A DNA stretch of 64,000 nt from Nostoc sp. T09 (GTDB taxonomy: Bacteria > Cyanobacteriota > Cyanobacteriia > Cyanobacteriales > Nostocaceae): contig NZ_MTAV01000089.1 of the NCBI RefSeq assembly GCF_002154695.1, positions 1 through 64,000 of the forward strand, read 5' to 3'. Positions 54,527 to 62,322 of this stretch are shown one piece after another. A model generated the notes under the pieces. That model made no database searches and was not told where the DNA came from. It saw nothing but the letters and a program-made list of their open reading frames with translations. The position numbers were made by a program, and so were the translations under genes. The first letter of the stretch is position 1. Each line of letters starts with the position of its first letter.

Positions 54527-55858
54527 ATGGTGGTCTTAGATAAAGTGTTGCAGAAAAAGCATTTAAGTAATATCCAAGAGTTAGTACTTAAATTGTGTTG
54601 GAAAGGCTACACCTATGCAGAGATTGCCGAAAACTCAGGTTATGACGATGATTACATCCGAGACGTAGGCTTCCGCTTATGGCAGACCCTCTCAAAAGCA
54701 CTGGGAGAAAATATAGCTAAAAGTAACGTCAAAACAGTTTTGCGACGTTATTATTCCAATCTCGCGCCAGCAGAATCACAACTATCTACCACCACAGCAT
54801 TTCAAATCCCTAGCTCTCAGCAACAGCAAGACTGGGGAGAAGCAATTGATGTTTCTATGTTCTATGGACGTACAGTAGAACAAGCATTGCTGCGACAGTG
54901 GATTGTCGATGAAAAATGCCGCTTGGTGATGCTGCTAGGGATGGGTGGGATTGGCAAAACAGCTTTGTCTGTGAAGGTTGCAGAGCAGTTGCAGAGCCAG
55001 TTTGATTTTGTAATTTGGCGTAGTATCCGAAATAGACCACCAATTGTTGACCTCATGCGGGAGTTAATTTTGTTTTTCTCCCAGCAAACAGAAGCGAATT
55101 GCCCAGAAACTATAGACGGTCAAATTTCCTGTCTAATTAAGTACTTGCGCTCCCAACGCTGCCTGATCCTATTGGATAATATCGAATCAATATTGCAAAG
55201 TGGGGAAACCGCAGGGCACTATTGCGCTGGATATGAAGGATATGGTCAACTTCTCAGACGAGTGGGAGATGAAGTTCATCAAAGTTGCCTAGTATTTACT
55301 AGTCGAGAGACACCAAGTGGGTTTACAGCTAGGGAAGGTGAAACTCTGCCAGTGCGATCGCTGCAACTAACTGGGTTGTCCCAAGTAGAATCACAGCAAA
55401 TTCTGGCCACTAAGGGATTAGTGGATTCAACAGTTGAATGCGACAAGCTAATTCAGCGCTATACAGGTAATCCTTTAGCTTTGAAAATTGTCGCAACGGC
55501 AATTCAATGCCTATTTGATGGCAATATTTCCCAATTTTTACAGCAAAGTCCAGTTGTTTTTGGCGATCTCTGGGAAATATTAGAGCAACAGTTTCATCGC
55601 CTGTCTGCTAACGAGAAGCAAGTGATGTACTCGCTAGCAGTCAAACAAGATTGGGTAACACTCAAGGAATTGCAACAGTATCTCATCCCGCAAATCTCTG
55701 AGCGAGAATTACTAGAGGCGCTTTTGTCTTTGCAAAGGCGATCGCTCATTGAACAGCAATCAGGTAACTATACTCAACAGACTGTGGTAATGGAGTACGT
55801 CACTGACAAACTTATGGGTCAGGTATGCTCCAAAATACCTGTTGGGGAAATTCAATAA
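54527..55858 (+). CDS. HTH-NB-ARC (STAND) ATPase lacking the usual WD40 part
   Basis: A 443-residue protein. The first 80 residues form the helical HTH-like domain typical of cyanobacterial NB-ARC-WD40 proteins (LVLKLCWKGYTYAEIAENSGY). The NB-ARC follows: P-loop GMGGIGKTAL (138-147), Walker B CLILLDNIES with Asp217, FTSRE at 257-261 and the GLPL-like GNPLALKI near 316, then a winged-helix part to VVMEYVTDKL. In relatives I recall, this point leads through a linker into many WD40 repeats. Here the frame stops 14 residues later. It is either a truncated sensor or a natural short form. STAND proteins act as switches in signalling or defence. Confidence 0.85.
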   Translation: MVVLDKVLQKKHLSNIQELVLKLCWKGYTYAEIAENSGYDDDYIRDVGFRLWQTLSKALGENIAKSNVKTVLRRYYSNLAPAESQLSTTTAFQIPSSQQQQDWGEAIDVSMFYGRTVEQALLRQWIVDEKCRLVMLLGMGGIGKTALSVKVAEQLQSQFDFVIWRSIRNRPPIVDLMRELILFFSQQTEANCPETIDGQISCLIKYLRSQRCLILLDNIESILQSGETAGHYCAGYEGYGQLLRRVGDEVHQSCLVFTSRETPSGFTAREGETLPVRSLQLTGLSQVESQQILATKGLVDSTVECDKLIQRYTGNPLALKIVATAIQCLFDGNISQFLQQSPVVFGDLWEILEQQFHRLSANEKQVMYSLAVKQDWVTLKELQQYLIPQISERELLEALLSLQRRSLIEQQSGNYTQQTVVMEYVTDKLMGQVCSKIPVGEIQ

Positions 55859-56272
55859 TTACATTCGGATCTACTACTAATCCAGACCATTGAATAAATT
55901 TAGGCTTTGAAGAAGAGACAAGCCCATCATTCTAGAAGCAGTAGCGCCATGTCTGACGACAAGCCCTACCCTACCTTTCGGGAAAGCTTTCAGCCAACGG
56001 GAACGACTTCATCGAACGGGTTTGGGGGTGAGGCTTCTACGTCGCTACCGCTGTCAGCGAAGCTTTTACGCTAACGAAATCGACAAGAACCGTCAAGACT
56101 GCGACCTCCTCACCCCTACGCGTCTACGCACTCTGCGATAATTTGTCTAGAAAACCGCCTTATGGTCATGCAAACAAGAATTAAGCAATACTTGTAAATA
56201 TCTGGTTGGGGTTGTTAATCAGATAAGGTGACATGAGTATTTATTCGTCATAGACTACGCGGTGATGCCAAA
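55859..56272. other. Intergenic region made of composite GC-rich repeats
   Basis: From about 55965 to 56145 the DNA is GC-richer than its surroundings and full of short imperfect palindromes. Examples are TTTCGGGAAAGCTTTC, GCTGTCAGCGAAGC and CTACGCGTCTACGCACTCTGCG. This is the look of clustered small dispersed repeats. No WD40-like coding remnant was recognised in any frame. Confidence 0.5.
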
Positions 56273-56659
56273 ATGCCCGAATGGAAATTAACAACAGAAT
56301 TTACCTTTGATAGCGCTCACTACATCAAAGATTACGATGGTCCTTGTGGTCGGATGCACGGGCATACTTATAAAGTTAGAGTTGAGGCAAAATCATCACA
56401 GTTGCACTCTTCAGAGTACTGTCCACACCCAGTCATGGTAGCTGACTTTAGAACCTTACGTTGGGCTAAACAAGATGTAACGAAAGGAGGACTCGACCAT
56501 TGCGTTCTCAACGAAGTCTTACCTCCTGAATACGAAACAACTGCGGAGATGATTGCTAAGTATATTTATGATCAAACTAAGAAGCGTTTACCACTAGATG
56601 TGCAATTGAAAGTCCGAGTTTCTGAAACACCTAGTAGCTGGGTAGAGTACAAAGATTAA
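56273..56659 (+). CDS. queD: 6-carboxy-5,6,7,8-tetrahydropterin synthase
   Basis: Converts 7,8-dihydroneopterin triphosphate to 6-carboxytetrahydropterin, the second step toward queuosine. The 128-residue product has the zinc ligands in FDSAHYIKDY (His17) and GRMHGHTYKV (His29 and His31), with the catalytic Cys region GPCGR just before. LDHCVLNE and a C-terminal Glu (VSETPSSWVEY) complete the site. It belongs to the pyruvoyltetrahydropterin-synthase fold, and a pterin role other than queuosine is possible. No other queuosine gene is adjacent. The preceding ATG in frame is the first residue of the conserved start MPEWKLTTEF. Confidence 0.92.
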   Translation: MPEWKLTTEFTFDSAHYIKDYDGPCGRMHGHTYKVRVEAKSSQLHSSEYCPHPVMVADFRTLRWAKQDVTKGGLDHCVLNEVLPPEYETTAEMIAKYIYDQTKKRLPLDVQLKVRVSETPSSWVEYKD

Positions 56660-57238
56660 AAAGGATGTGAGGTTGAGAAATACTAGTAAATTTTGGTGTT
56701 ATTGATAACTGATAACTAAATATTGCAAAATTTAAACGTAATTTGTTATACTGCTCATCACGCACACAAAATATTTTTATTTCTCTTCCTCCCAAAGGCA
56801 TAAAAAGTATTTTTATAATTTAAGTTAATTTCAGTAATAATTCTTCTTATTTAATTTTGGACAGATATAAATCTCTAATGTTTGTTTTTACATACTTTCC
56901 TAACCAAGTCAGTGAAATAAAGCAATGGCAAAGTTTTTCGTAATTATTGCGGCGAGCCTTTGCTTTCTGAAGTTCTGAGTGGACAGAATAATATTATTTT
57001 TTCTTCCAATTAAAACAGTAAGATCTAGGATAATTTAAGTATATATACCCTAAATTTTGGGTTAACTCATCAGATAAATCTGCCGATTGTGATTACTAAT
57101 TCTTAATCTTCATAAAGTTATAAATCGGTTTATTAACCTATTGATAATACTTGTCTCAGCTTCTACATTCATGCCGCAATCTGTTGTCAGAATTGTGTAA
57201 TCTGAAAACAGGTAAGCTAATACTTAAGTTGAGGTCTG
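56660..57238. other. AT-rich intergenic region
   Basis: About 580 bases with no coding signal on either strand and no clear hairpin. It is very AT-rich around 56700-56900. The right end is the presumed promoter and leader of the small gene at 57239. Confidence 0.45.
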
Positions 57239-57454
57239 ATGACTCCTACGATTATGCGTCAGCTTTGGTCTGTGGTTGAAACCGCTCATACCAAGACCCT
57301 ATTGCAGCTAGACGATGCTAACTTGGTGCAATGGTTGGTAAAACAGACAAATACCCAAGCATTCTTAGAACCTAATGAAACGGATTTTCTGTGTGATTAT
57401 ATTCAATCTCGGCTCTCCCTAATTCGCGATTTGGCTTATGAGCGACAGTGTTAA
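57239..57454 (+). CDS. Small conserved-looking protein of unknown function
   Basis: A 71-residue soluble helical protein: RQLWSVVETAHTKTLLQLDDANLVQWLV, then LEPNETDFLCDYIQSRLSLIRDLAYERQC. The composition looks genuine, and similar proteins occur, as I recall, across filamentous cyanobacteria without a role. The start ATG directly follows a TCTG stretch with a weak GAGG (57231-57234) as a possible ribosome-binding site. It converges with ribD. Confidence 0.7.
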   Translation: MTPTIMRQLWSVVETAHTKTLLQLDDANLVQWLVKQTNTQAFLEPNETDFLCDYIQSRLSLIRDLAYERQC

Positions 57455-57515
57455 TGGTAATTAGTCACAATGCATTAGTCCGTAGTTAAGAGCGATCGCT
57501 CTCAGCTGTTGACGG

Positions 57516-58745
57516 CTAACTTTGTCGGGGCAAATAACCTTCTACCAAGCAATCAGAACCCACTACACGCCAACGAACATTTTCTAGGGGCAAAGCTTCG
57601 GTCATAGTGGTAAAACCCAAATCGCCTACTGGCGTGGGAGCATTACTGCCACCAATGATTTTAGGAGCAATAAAGGCAAGAATTTTTTGCACCGCTCTCC
57701 CCGCGATCGCACTAGCAGCTAAAGTCCCACCACATTCCCACAACACGCTACAAAAACCCCGTTCATATAAGTGCGCCATGACATTATCTGGTGTGAGTGA
57801 CGTGAACTCCACCACTTCCACTCCCTGTTGCCGTAACAATTCTTGAAAATTGGGGTTAGCGCCTACCTCTGTCAACACCAAAGTAGGAGCCGCAGATGTT
57901 TGCCATAGGTGAGCATGTTCTGGCAAGTTGAGATGGCGACTCATCACCACTCGCAAGGGATTATGGGACCCTACCTGATGGCTGGTTAAGTAAGGATTAT
58001 CCTGCCGCACTGTATTACCACCAACAATTACTGCATCGCAAGACGCCCGCAGTTGATGTACTTCACTGCGGGCGTGTTGGTTTGTCACCCAAGCACTATG
58101 GCCAGAAGTAGTAGCAATTTTGCCATCTAAAGTCATGGCATATTTCAAAATGCCTAAAGGTCGCTTGTAAAGAATGCGATGGACAAAAGCTTCGTTGAGT
58201 TGCTGACAGGCTGCTTCTTCCACTCCTACTAAGACTTCTATACCTGCTGCACGTAAACGAGCAATGCCGCCTCCAGCTACTAGTGGATTGGGGTCTACCA
58301 TACCCACTACCACTTTTGCCACTCCAGCTGCGATCAAACCTTCCGAACAAGGCGGAGTGCGTCCGTAGTGGTTGCAAGGTTCGAGATTGACATAAACAGT
58401 AGCACCACGAGCGCGATTTTCCTCTGGAGAAGCTGCGCCAACGCCTGCTGCTTTCAAAGCAAAAACTTCTGCATGAGGTTCACCCACACGGGGATGAAAC
58501 CCCTCTCCCACAATCTCCCCATCTTTAACAACTACTGCTCCCACTAACGGATTTGGTGAAGTACGTCCCAATGCGCGACGGGCGAGTTCCAAACACCGTC
58601 GCATCATGCGAGAATCGAAGTCACTGCCTATCCTTTTCCCAGTCGAATCCACTGGCAACGTATTTTCTGGAGTGTAGTTAGGTAGAGATGCATCTGCTTG
58701 AGCGACCACAGGGGAATTATCCATAATTTTGGGCAACACTCTCAA
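57516..58745 (-). CDS. ribD: Bifunctional riboflavin biosynthesis deaminase/reductase RibD
   Basis: Deaminates 2,5-diamino-6-ribosylamino-pyrimidinone 5'-phosphate and reduces the ribose, giving the ribityl intermediate of riboflavin. The 409-residue product has the zinc deaminase domain with HAEVFAL (His91, Glu93) and PCNHYGRTPPC (Cys124 and Cys133). The reductase domain from about 190 has KYAMTLDGKIA and DAVIVGGNTVRQDNP. The N-terminal 40 residues are extra, and Met8 (MDNSPVV) may be the true start. An octapeptide VGAASPEE (102-109), encoded by a dispersed repeat, is inserted next to the zinc site between the helix with the His and the Cys loop. Confidence 0.95.
   Translation of the reverse strand: MRVLPKIMDNSPVVAQADASLPNYTPENTLPVDSTGKRIGSDFDSRMMRRCLELARRALGRTSPNPLVGAVVVKDGEIVGEGFHPRVGEPHAEVFALKAAGVGAASPEENRARGATVYVNLEPCNHYGRTPPCSEGLIAAGVAKVVVGMVDPNPLVAGGGIARLRAAGIEVLVGVEEAACQQLNEAFVHRILYKRPLGILKYAMTLDGKIATTSGHSAWVTNQHARSEVHQLRASCDAVIVGGNTVRQDNPYLTSHQVGSHNPLRVVMSRHLNLPEHAHLWQTSAAPTLVLTEVGANPNFQELLRQQGVEVVEFTSLTPDNVMAHLYERGFCSVLWECGGTLAASAIAGRAVQKILAFIAPKIIGGSNAPTPVGDLGFTTMTEALPLENVRWRVVGSDCLVEGYLPRQS
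58419..58442 (-). repeat. 24-bp dispersed repeat inserted in frame in ribD
   Basis: Plus strand TTCCTCTGGAGA then AGCTGCGCCAAC; 22 of 24 bases are identical to the copy in gltS (21339-21362), in the same reading frame. Both differences are at third codon positions, so both genes gain the same peptide Val-Gly-Ala-Ala-Ser-Pro-Glu-Glu after a Gly and two residues before an Arg. Confidence 0.75.
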
Positions 58746-58852
58746 TATTTTCCACGCTAGCTGCTCTTTTGCGCGATCTTTTAACAGTAATATTCAGCTT
58801 TTACTTTTGGTGATCTTAACTTACAGCGATTTTACGATGCGTGGAATACAAG

Positions 58853-58880
58853 AAGGGGCACAAACATTATTGTGCCCCTT
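58853..58880 (-). terminator. Terminator of the mreBCD operon
   Basis: A perfect 11-bp stem, AAGGGGCACAA (58853-58863) and TTGTGCCCCTT (58870-58880), has a six-base loop. It lies 75 bases beyond the mreD stop on the minus strand, and a T-rich stretch follows on that strand. It may also serve as part of the ribD upstream region. Confidence 0.8.
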
Positions 58881-58955
58881 GGTTGGTCTATTCAACTGCA
58901 AATTGGTGTTTTCCTTAATCCCAGCTACACCAGAAAACTCGTTGGCGAAGTAATT

Positions 58956-59573
58956 TTAAGATTGCTCGAACAATTTCATTTCCTGCCACCAACGATTCAG
59001 GGGATAATAAACCACAGGTGCCCAAAGACTACTGAGAATGGCAGAAGCCAAAGCTACGCGTTGATAATATGTCCAGATATATTCCGTTTTGCGATCGCCC
59101 ATCAAAGTCAATTCCAAACCAAAAATAGTCTCTGCGACTAACGCCATTGCGAAGACAATTAACGCAATAGAAATAAAGTCTTCCTCGATAAAACGTTGCT
59201 TCTGAATCAGACCAGTCAACATCCCCACTATTCCCAGCGACAAGGCATGAGTGGGACTAGGTGATGTCATAGCATCCTGAAGTAGACCCAGAACTATACC
59301 TGCAAATGCCCCAGACCAAACTGTGCGTTTCACACTCCAAGCCACCACCCAAATTAACAACCAGTTCGGCCCAATTCCTAATAATTCCATACCTGGTAAG
59401 CGGGATGGCAACATCAGCAAACATAACAACACAGATCCTACTGTTACTGTCCAATCCACAAACTGACGTGTACGCGGATGCCAACGCGCAATAGGTGGGA
59501 TTTGGATTTTGGATTTCCGCGCTGGTGATTTTGACTTTTTTTGACGGCGACCAGTAAAAGCAGGAATCTTCAT
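58956..59573 (-). CDS. mreD: Rod shape-determining protein MreD
   Basis: A membrane component of the elongasome that links MreB and MreC to peptidoglycan synthesis. The 205-residue product has a basic N-terminal tail (about residues 1-35, RRQKKSKSPARKSKIQ) and five to six hydrophobic helices. The conserved GIGPNWLLIWVVAWSVKRT near residue 76 and GLLQDAMTSPSP near 107 are typical of cyanobacterial MreD. It is third in the mreB-mreC-mreD order, 24 bases after mreC. A hairpin terminator follows. Confidence 0.9.
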   Translation of the reverse strand: MKIPAFTGRRQKKSKSPARKSKIQIPPIARWHPRTRQFVDWTVTVGSVLLCLLMLPSRLPGMELLGIGPNWLLIWVVAWSVKRTVWSGAFAGIVLGLLQDAMTSPSPTHALSLGIVGMLTGLIQKQRFIEEDFISIALIVFAMALVAETIFGLELTLMGDRKTEYIWTYYQRVALASAILSSLWAPVVYYPLNRWWQEMKLFEQS

Positions 59574-59597
59574 GGTGTTGCAAGAGTTGTGGGGAAT

Positions 59598-60413
59598 TTA
59601 GTTAGACTTTTGCGGTTGTGGGTTTGTCGGCTGGGGATTTTCCACCTCTGGGATTGGGTTTTCTGGTTTTGGGTATACACCCACCCAATCTAATGACCGA
59701 ATTGGTGGGAATAATTCCACTTTCGCAACGGATGCAGGAAGCTTCTTTAAATCTAGAGATTTAATTCTGCCTACTGCTAAACCAGAAGGAAACTTCTGAC
59801 TGTAAGTTGATGTCGTGACAAAATCACCAACCTTCACATTGGGCACTTTTTCATAAAATTCCAACACAGCTTCAGCCGAAGAATCTCCTCGTAAAACGCC
59901 TTTGGCTGATGTGCGACTAATTGTTACACCCACTTGACTCTTAAGGTCACTGATGAGTAACACGCGGCTAGTATTAGGAGTTACACTCTCTACTAAACCC
60001 ACTAATCCGCCTTCTGCCTTGACTATAAAGCCTTCTTTAATTCCTGAATTCGCACCACGATCTAAGGTGATTTGCTGCCACCAGTGGTCAGCACTACGTC
60101 CCAGTACCCGTGCTGGAAGTGGACGCGATGAAATTGGCTCTTTTTCTACATAGCCTAATAAGTTTTGTAACTTTTGATTTTGACTTTGCAGGTCTACTAT
60201 ACGCGCTTGCAACTCTAATGTTCGAGCATCTCTAAGCCGTTCTTCAGGTGTTGGTCCTGCTTGCAAAATTTGCAATGGACGAGTAACTCCTTGGTACATC
60301 TCCAGCAGCAGTGTACCTTGGGTTTCTCGCAGTACCCAAGCACTACCTAATAATAGTGCTATTAATCCAATTTGTAGGCTTTTCCGATCCCACCAACGAC
60401 GTAATAAAACCAT
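59598..60413 (-). CDS. mreC: Rod shape-determining protein MreC
   Basis: A bitopic inner-membrane protein whose periplasmic domain scaffolds the elongation machinery. The 271-residue product has a short cytoplasmic start, one helix (about residues 14-30) and a coiled coil (about 60-92, LELQARIVDLQSQNQKLQNLL). The beta-barrel MreC domain with ARVLGRSADHWWQQITLDRG and SDLKSQVGVTI follows, and the tail is Pro/Asn/Gln-rich. The length and motifs are normal for cyanobacteria. It is transcribed with mreD. A hairpin in the 119-base gap after mreB may lower its expression relative to mreB. Confidence 0.93.
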   Translation of the reverse strand: MVLLRRWWDRKSLQIGLIALLLGSAWVLRETQGTLLLEMYQGVTRPLQILQAGPTPEERLRDARTLELQARIVDLQSQNQKLQNLLGYVEKEPISSRPLPARVLGRSADHWWQQITLDRGANSGIKEGFIVKAEGGLVGLVESVTPNTSRVLLISDLKSQVGVTISRTSAKGVLRGDSSAEAVLEFYEKVPNVKVGDFVTTSTYSQKFPSGLAVGRIKSLDLKKLPASVAKVELFPPIRSLDWVGVYPKPENPIPEVENPQPTNPQPQKSN

Positions 60414-60480
60414 GTATCCATACCTTAATTTTTATATCTTTATAATTTGAAAAATTTAGGGTTCTATTTATATAAAACCC

Positions 60481-60528
60481 AATATCAGATAGCGAATTCT
60501 CAGTGTACGCAATTCTCTATCTGATATT
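60481..60528 (-). terminator. Attenuator-like hairpin between mreB and mreC
   Basis: AATATCAGATAG (60481-60492) and CTATCTGATATT (60517-60528) form a perfect 12-bp stem starting 5 bases after the mreB stop. On the minus strand it is followed by GGGTTTTATATA, which is only moderately U-rich. It probably lets part of the transcripts continue to mreCD. Confidence 0.65.
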
Positions 60529-60532
60529 TTTG

Positions 60533-61576
60533 CTACATATTCCGAGAACGACCGCTGAATACACGTTCCAGTTGTTTGAAGTTTTCCAACACACGACCTG
60601 TTCCCAACACCACACAACTTAAAGGATCGGCAGCAATATGGGTAACGATGCCTGTCTCATGACTAATTAAAGTATCTATTCCTTTAAGCAAAGCACCACC
60701 ACCAGCGAGCATAATTCCTCTATCAATAATGTCTGCTGCTAGTTCAGGAGGTGTGCGTTCTAGTGTCCGCTTCACCGCTTCTATAATCACTGATAGCGGC
60801 TCTATCATACTTTCACGAATTTCGGGACCTTTGATAGTAACAGTTCGTGGCAACCCAGAAAGCAGATGCAAGCCTCGAACTTCCATAATTGCGTCACTAT
60901 CATCATTAGTGGGATAGGCAGAGCCAATCCGAATCTTGATATCCTCAGCAGTACGTTCGCCAATTACCAAGTTATGAACTTTCTTCATGTATTGCAGGAT
61001 TGCTTCGGTAAGTTCATCGCCGGCAATGCGTACTGATTCGCTGATTACCGTACCTTGAAGACTGAGTACTGCAACTTCTGTTGTACCGCCACCAATATCG
61101 ATAATCATGTTGCCAGTCGGTTCGGCAACTGGCAGCCCTGCACCAATTGCCGCAGCTACTGGTTCATCAATTAAATAAACCTCTCTGGCTCCCGCTTGGG
61201 TAGCCGCATCCATTACTGCCCGTCTTTCTACCCCTGTAACGCCGCTGGGAATACCAATGACAATTCGGGGTAGAATTAGAGATCTGCCCTCATTGACACG
61301 TTGAATAAAGCTTTTTAACATCAGCTCAGCTGTATCAAAGTCAGCGATTACCCCATCACGCAAAGGACGGACAGCAACCACATTTCCAGGTGTACGGCCG
61401 AGCATTTTTTTGGCCTCTTCTCCTACTGCCAGTGCGATCTTTTCGTTTTGATCGATGGCAACTACCGAAGGTTCTTGGAGTACAATACCTTTACCAGATA
61501 CATAAACGAGGGTATTAGCAGTACCGAGATCGATACCCATATCCCACGATGAGCGAAAGTTCTTGAAAAAACCCAC
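60533..61576 (-). CDS. mreB: Actin-like rod shape-determining protein MreB
   Basis: A bacterial actin homologue that polymerises under the membrane and directs lateral wall growth; in Anabaena it sets cell shape. The 347-residue product has the phosphate-1 motif MGIDLGTANTLVYV near residue 13. PRIVIGIPSGVTGVERRAV, IDEPVAAAIGAGLPV, the phosphate-2 motif IIDIGGGTTEVAVLS and the adenosine motif IMLAGGGALLKGID follow. All ATP-binding motifs are intact. It is first in mreBCD and divergent from ssb, with 333 bases between the start codons. Confidence 0.98.
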   Translation of the reverse strand: MGFFKNFRSSWDMGIDLGTANTLVYVSGKGIVLQEPSVVAIDQNEKIALAVGEEAKKMLGRTPGNVVAVRPLRDGVIADFDTAELMLKSFIQRVNEGRSLILPRIVIGIPSGVTGVERRAVMDAATQAGAREVYLIDEPVAAAIGAGLPVAEPTGNMIIDIGGGTTEVAVLSLQGTVISESVRIAGDELTEAILQYMKKVHNLVIGERTAEDIKIRIGSAYPTNDDSDAIMEVRGLHLLSGLPRTVTIKGPEIRESMIEPLSVIIEAVKRTLERTPPELAADIIDRGIMLAGGGALLKGIDTLISHETGIVTHIAADPLSCVVLGTGRVLENFKQLERVFSGRSRNM

Positions 61577-61909
61577 GCGTCCTACGCCCCCTATTTGCGA
61601 TATTTGATGACTACAACGGTAAGAGTTAATCGTGCTGGATTCTATTACGTTTTTGATCCTGAGTCCAGTAAAGCAGGCTATTTTTTTAGATAACTTTTGA
61701 GAATCTTTACTACATCTCAGTCCACTAATTTCTAATCTTCTCTAACTAACTCAGTATATCCGTATAGTTTTCTACTTTATCCCAAGTAATTTGTATCATT
61801 TTTAATTGCAAGTATATTGCTCAATCTTTAACATATTTTCAACAGTTCCACAATTCGCTATGATGGAATTCGGGATAAATGAGTACGTATGTACTGAAAG
61901 GTAACGCAC
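61577..61909. other. mreB-ssb divergent promoter region
   Basis: AT-rich, with no gene. Its right end carries the LexA-type box in front of ssb. The mreB promoter must also be here, but none is close to consensus. Confidence 0.5.
61882..61895. promoter_or_regulatory. LexA (SOS) box upstream of ssb
   Basis: AGTACGTATGTACT fits the cyanobacterial LexA consensus RGTACNNNDGTWCB at every position; the consensus is from memory of published Anabaena work. It ends 14 bases before the ssb start and is followed by the ribosome-binding site GAAAGG (61896-61901), so bound LexA would overlap the transcription start or early leader. Confidence 0.7.
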
Positions 61910-62272
61910 ATGAGCATCAATGTTGTCACCCTTGTTGGTCGTGTAGGCAGCGACCCAGATATTAAATATTTTGAATCGGGTAGTGTTAAGTGTAGATTGA
62001 CACTAGCAGTTAATAGGCGATCGCGAAACAAAGATGAACCTGATTGGTTCACTTTAGAACTATGGGATAAGACGGCGGAGGTCGCAGGTAATTATGTGCG
62101 TAAGGGCAGCTTAATTGGCATCAAAGGCTCCTTAAAGTTTGACACATGGAGCGATCGCCAAACAGGAGCAAGCCGATCTGCACCCGTTATTAGAGTAGAC
62201 CAACTGGAGTTGTTAGGTTCTAAGCGTGATGGAGAAGGAGGATCTGGGGATTTCTCGCCAGAAAATTTCTAA
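61910..62272 (+). CDS. ssb: Single-stranded DNA-binding protein, short form
   Basis: Binds single-stranded DNA in replication, repair and recombination. The 120-residue product is an OB-fold (residues about 1-105) beginning MSINVVTLVGRVGSDPDIKYF, with CRLTLAVNR and GIKGSLKFDTWSDRQTG. The tail is very short and ends SPENF, and lacks the acidic DDDIPF-type tip that recruits partner proteins in E. coli. Short SSBs of this kind are known from Anabaena. The GAAAGG ribosome-binding site is at ideal spacing. A LexA-type box immediately upstream suggests DNA-damage control. Confidence 0.95.
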   Translation: MSINVVTLVGRVGSDPDIKYFESGSVKCRLTLAVNRRSRNKDEPDWFTLELWDKTAEVAGNYVRKGSLIGIKGSLKFDTWSDRQTGASRSAPVIRVDQLELLGSKRDGEGGSGDFSPENF

Positions 62273-62279
62273 AGGTATG

Positions 62280-62316
62280 GTCAATAGTCCATAGTCTAAT
62301 GCTATGGACTATTGAC
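62280..62316. terminator. Bidirectional hairpin between ssb and the SIMPL gene
   Basis: Perfect 15-bp arms, GTCAATAGTCCATAG (62280-62294) and CTATGGACTATTGAC (62302-62316), have a seven-base loop. Convergent genes flank it. A direct repeat of ATTGACTA follows. The motif also resembles a common Nostoc intergenic repeat. Confidence 0.75.
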
Positions 62317-62322
62317 TATTGA

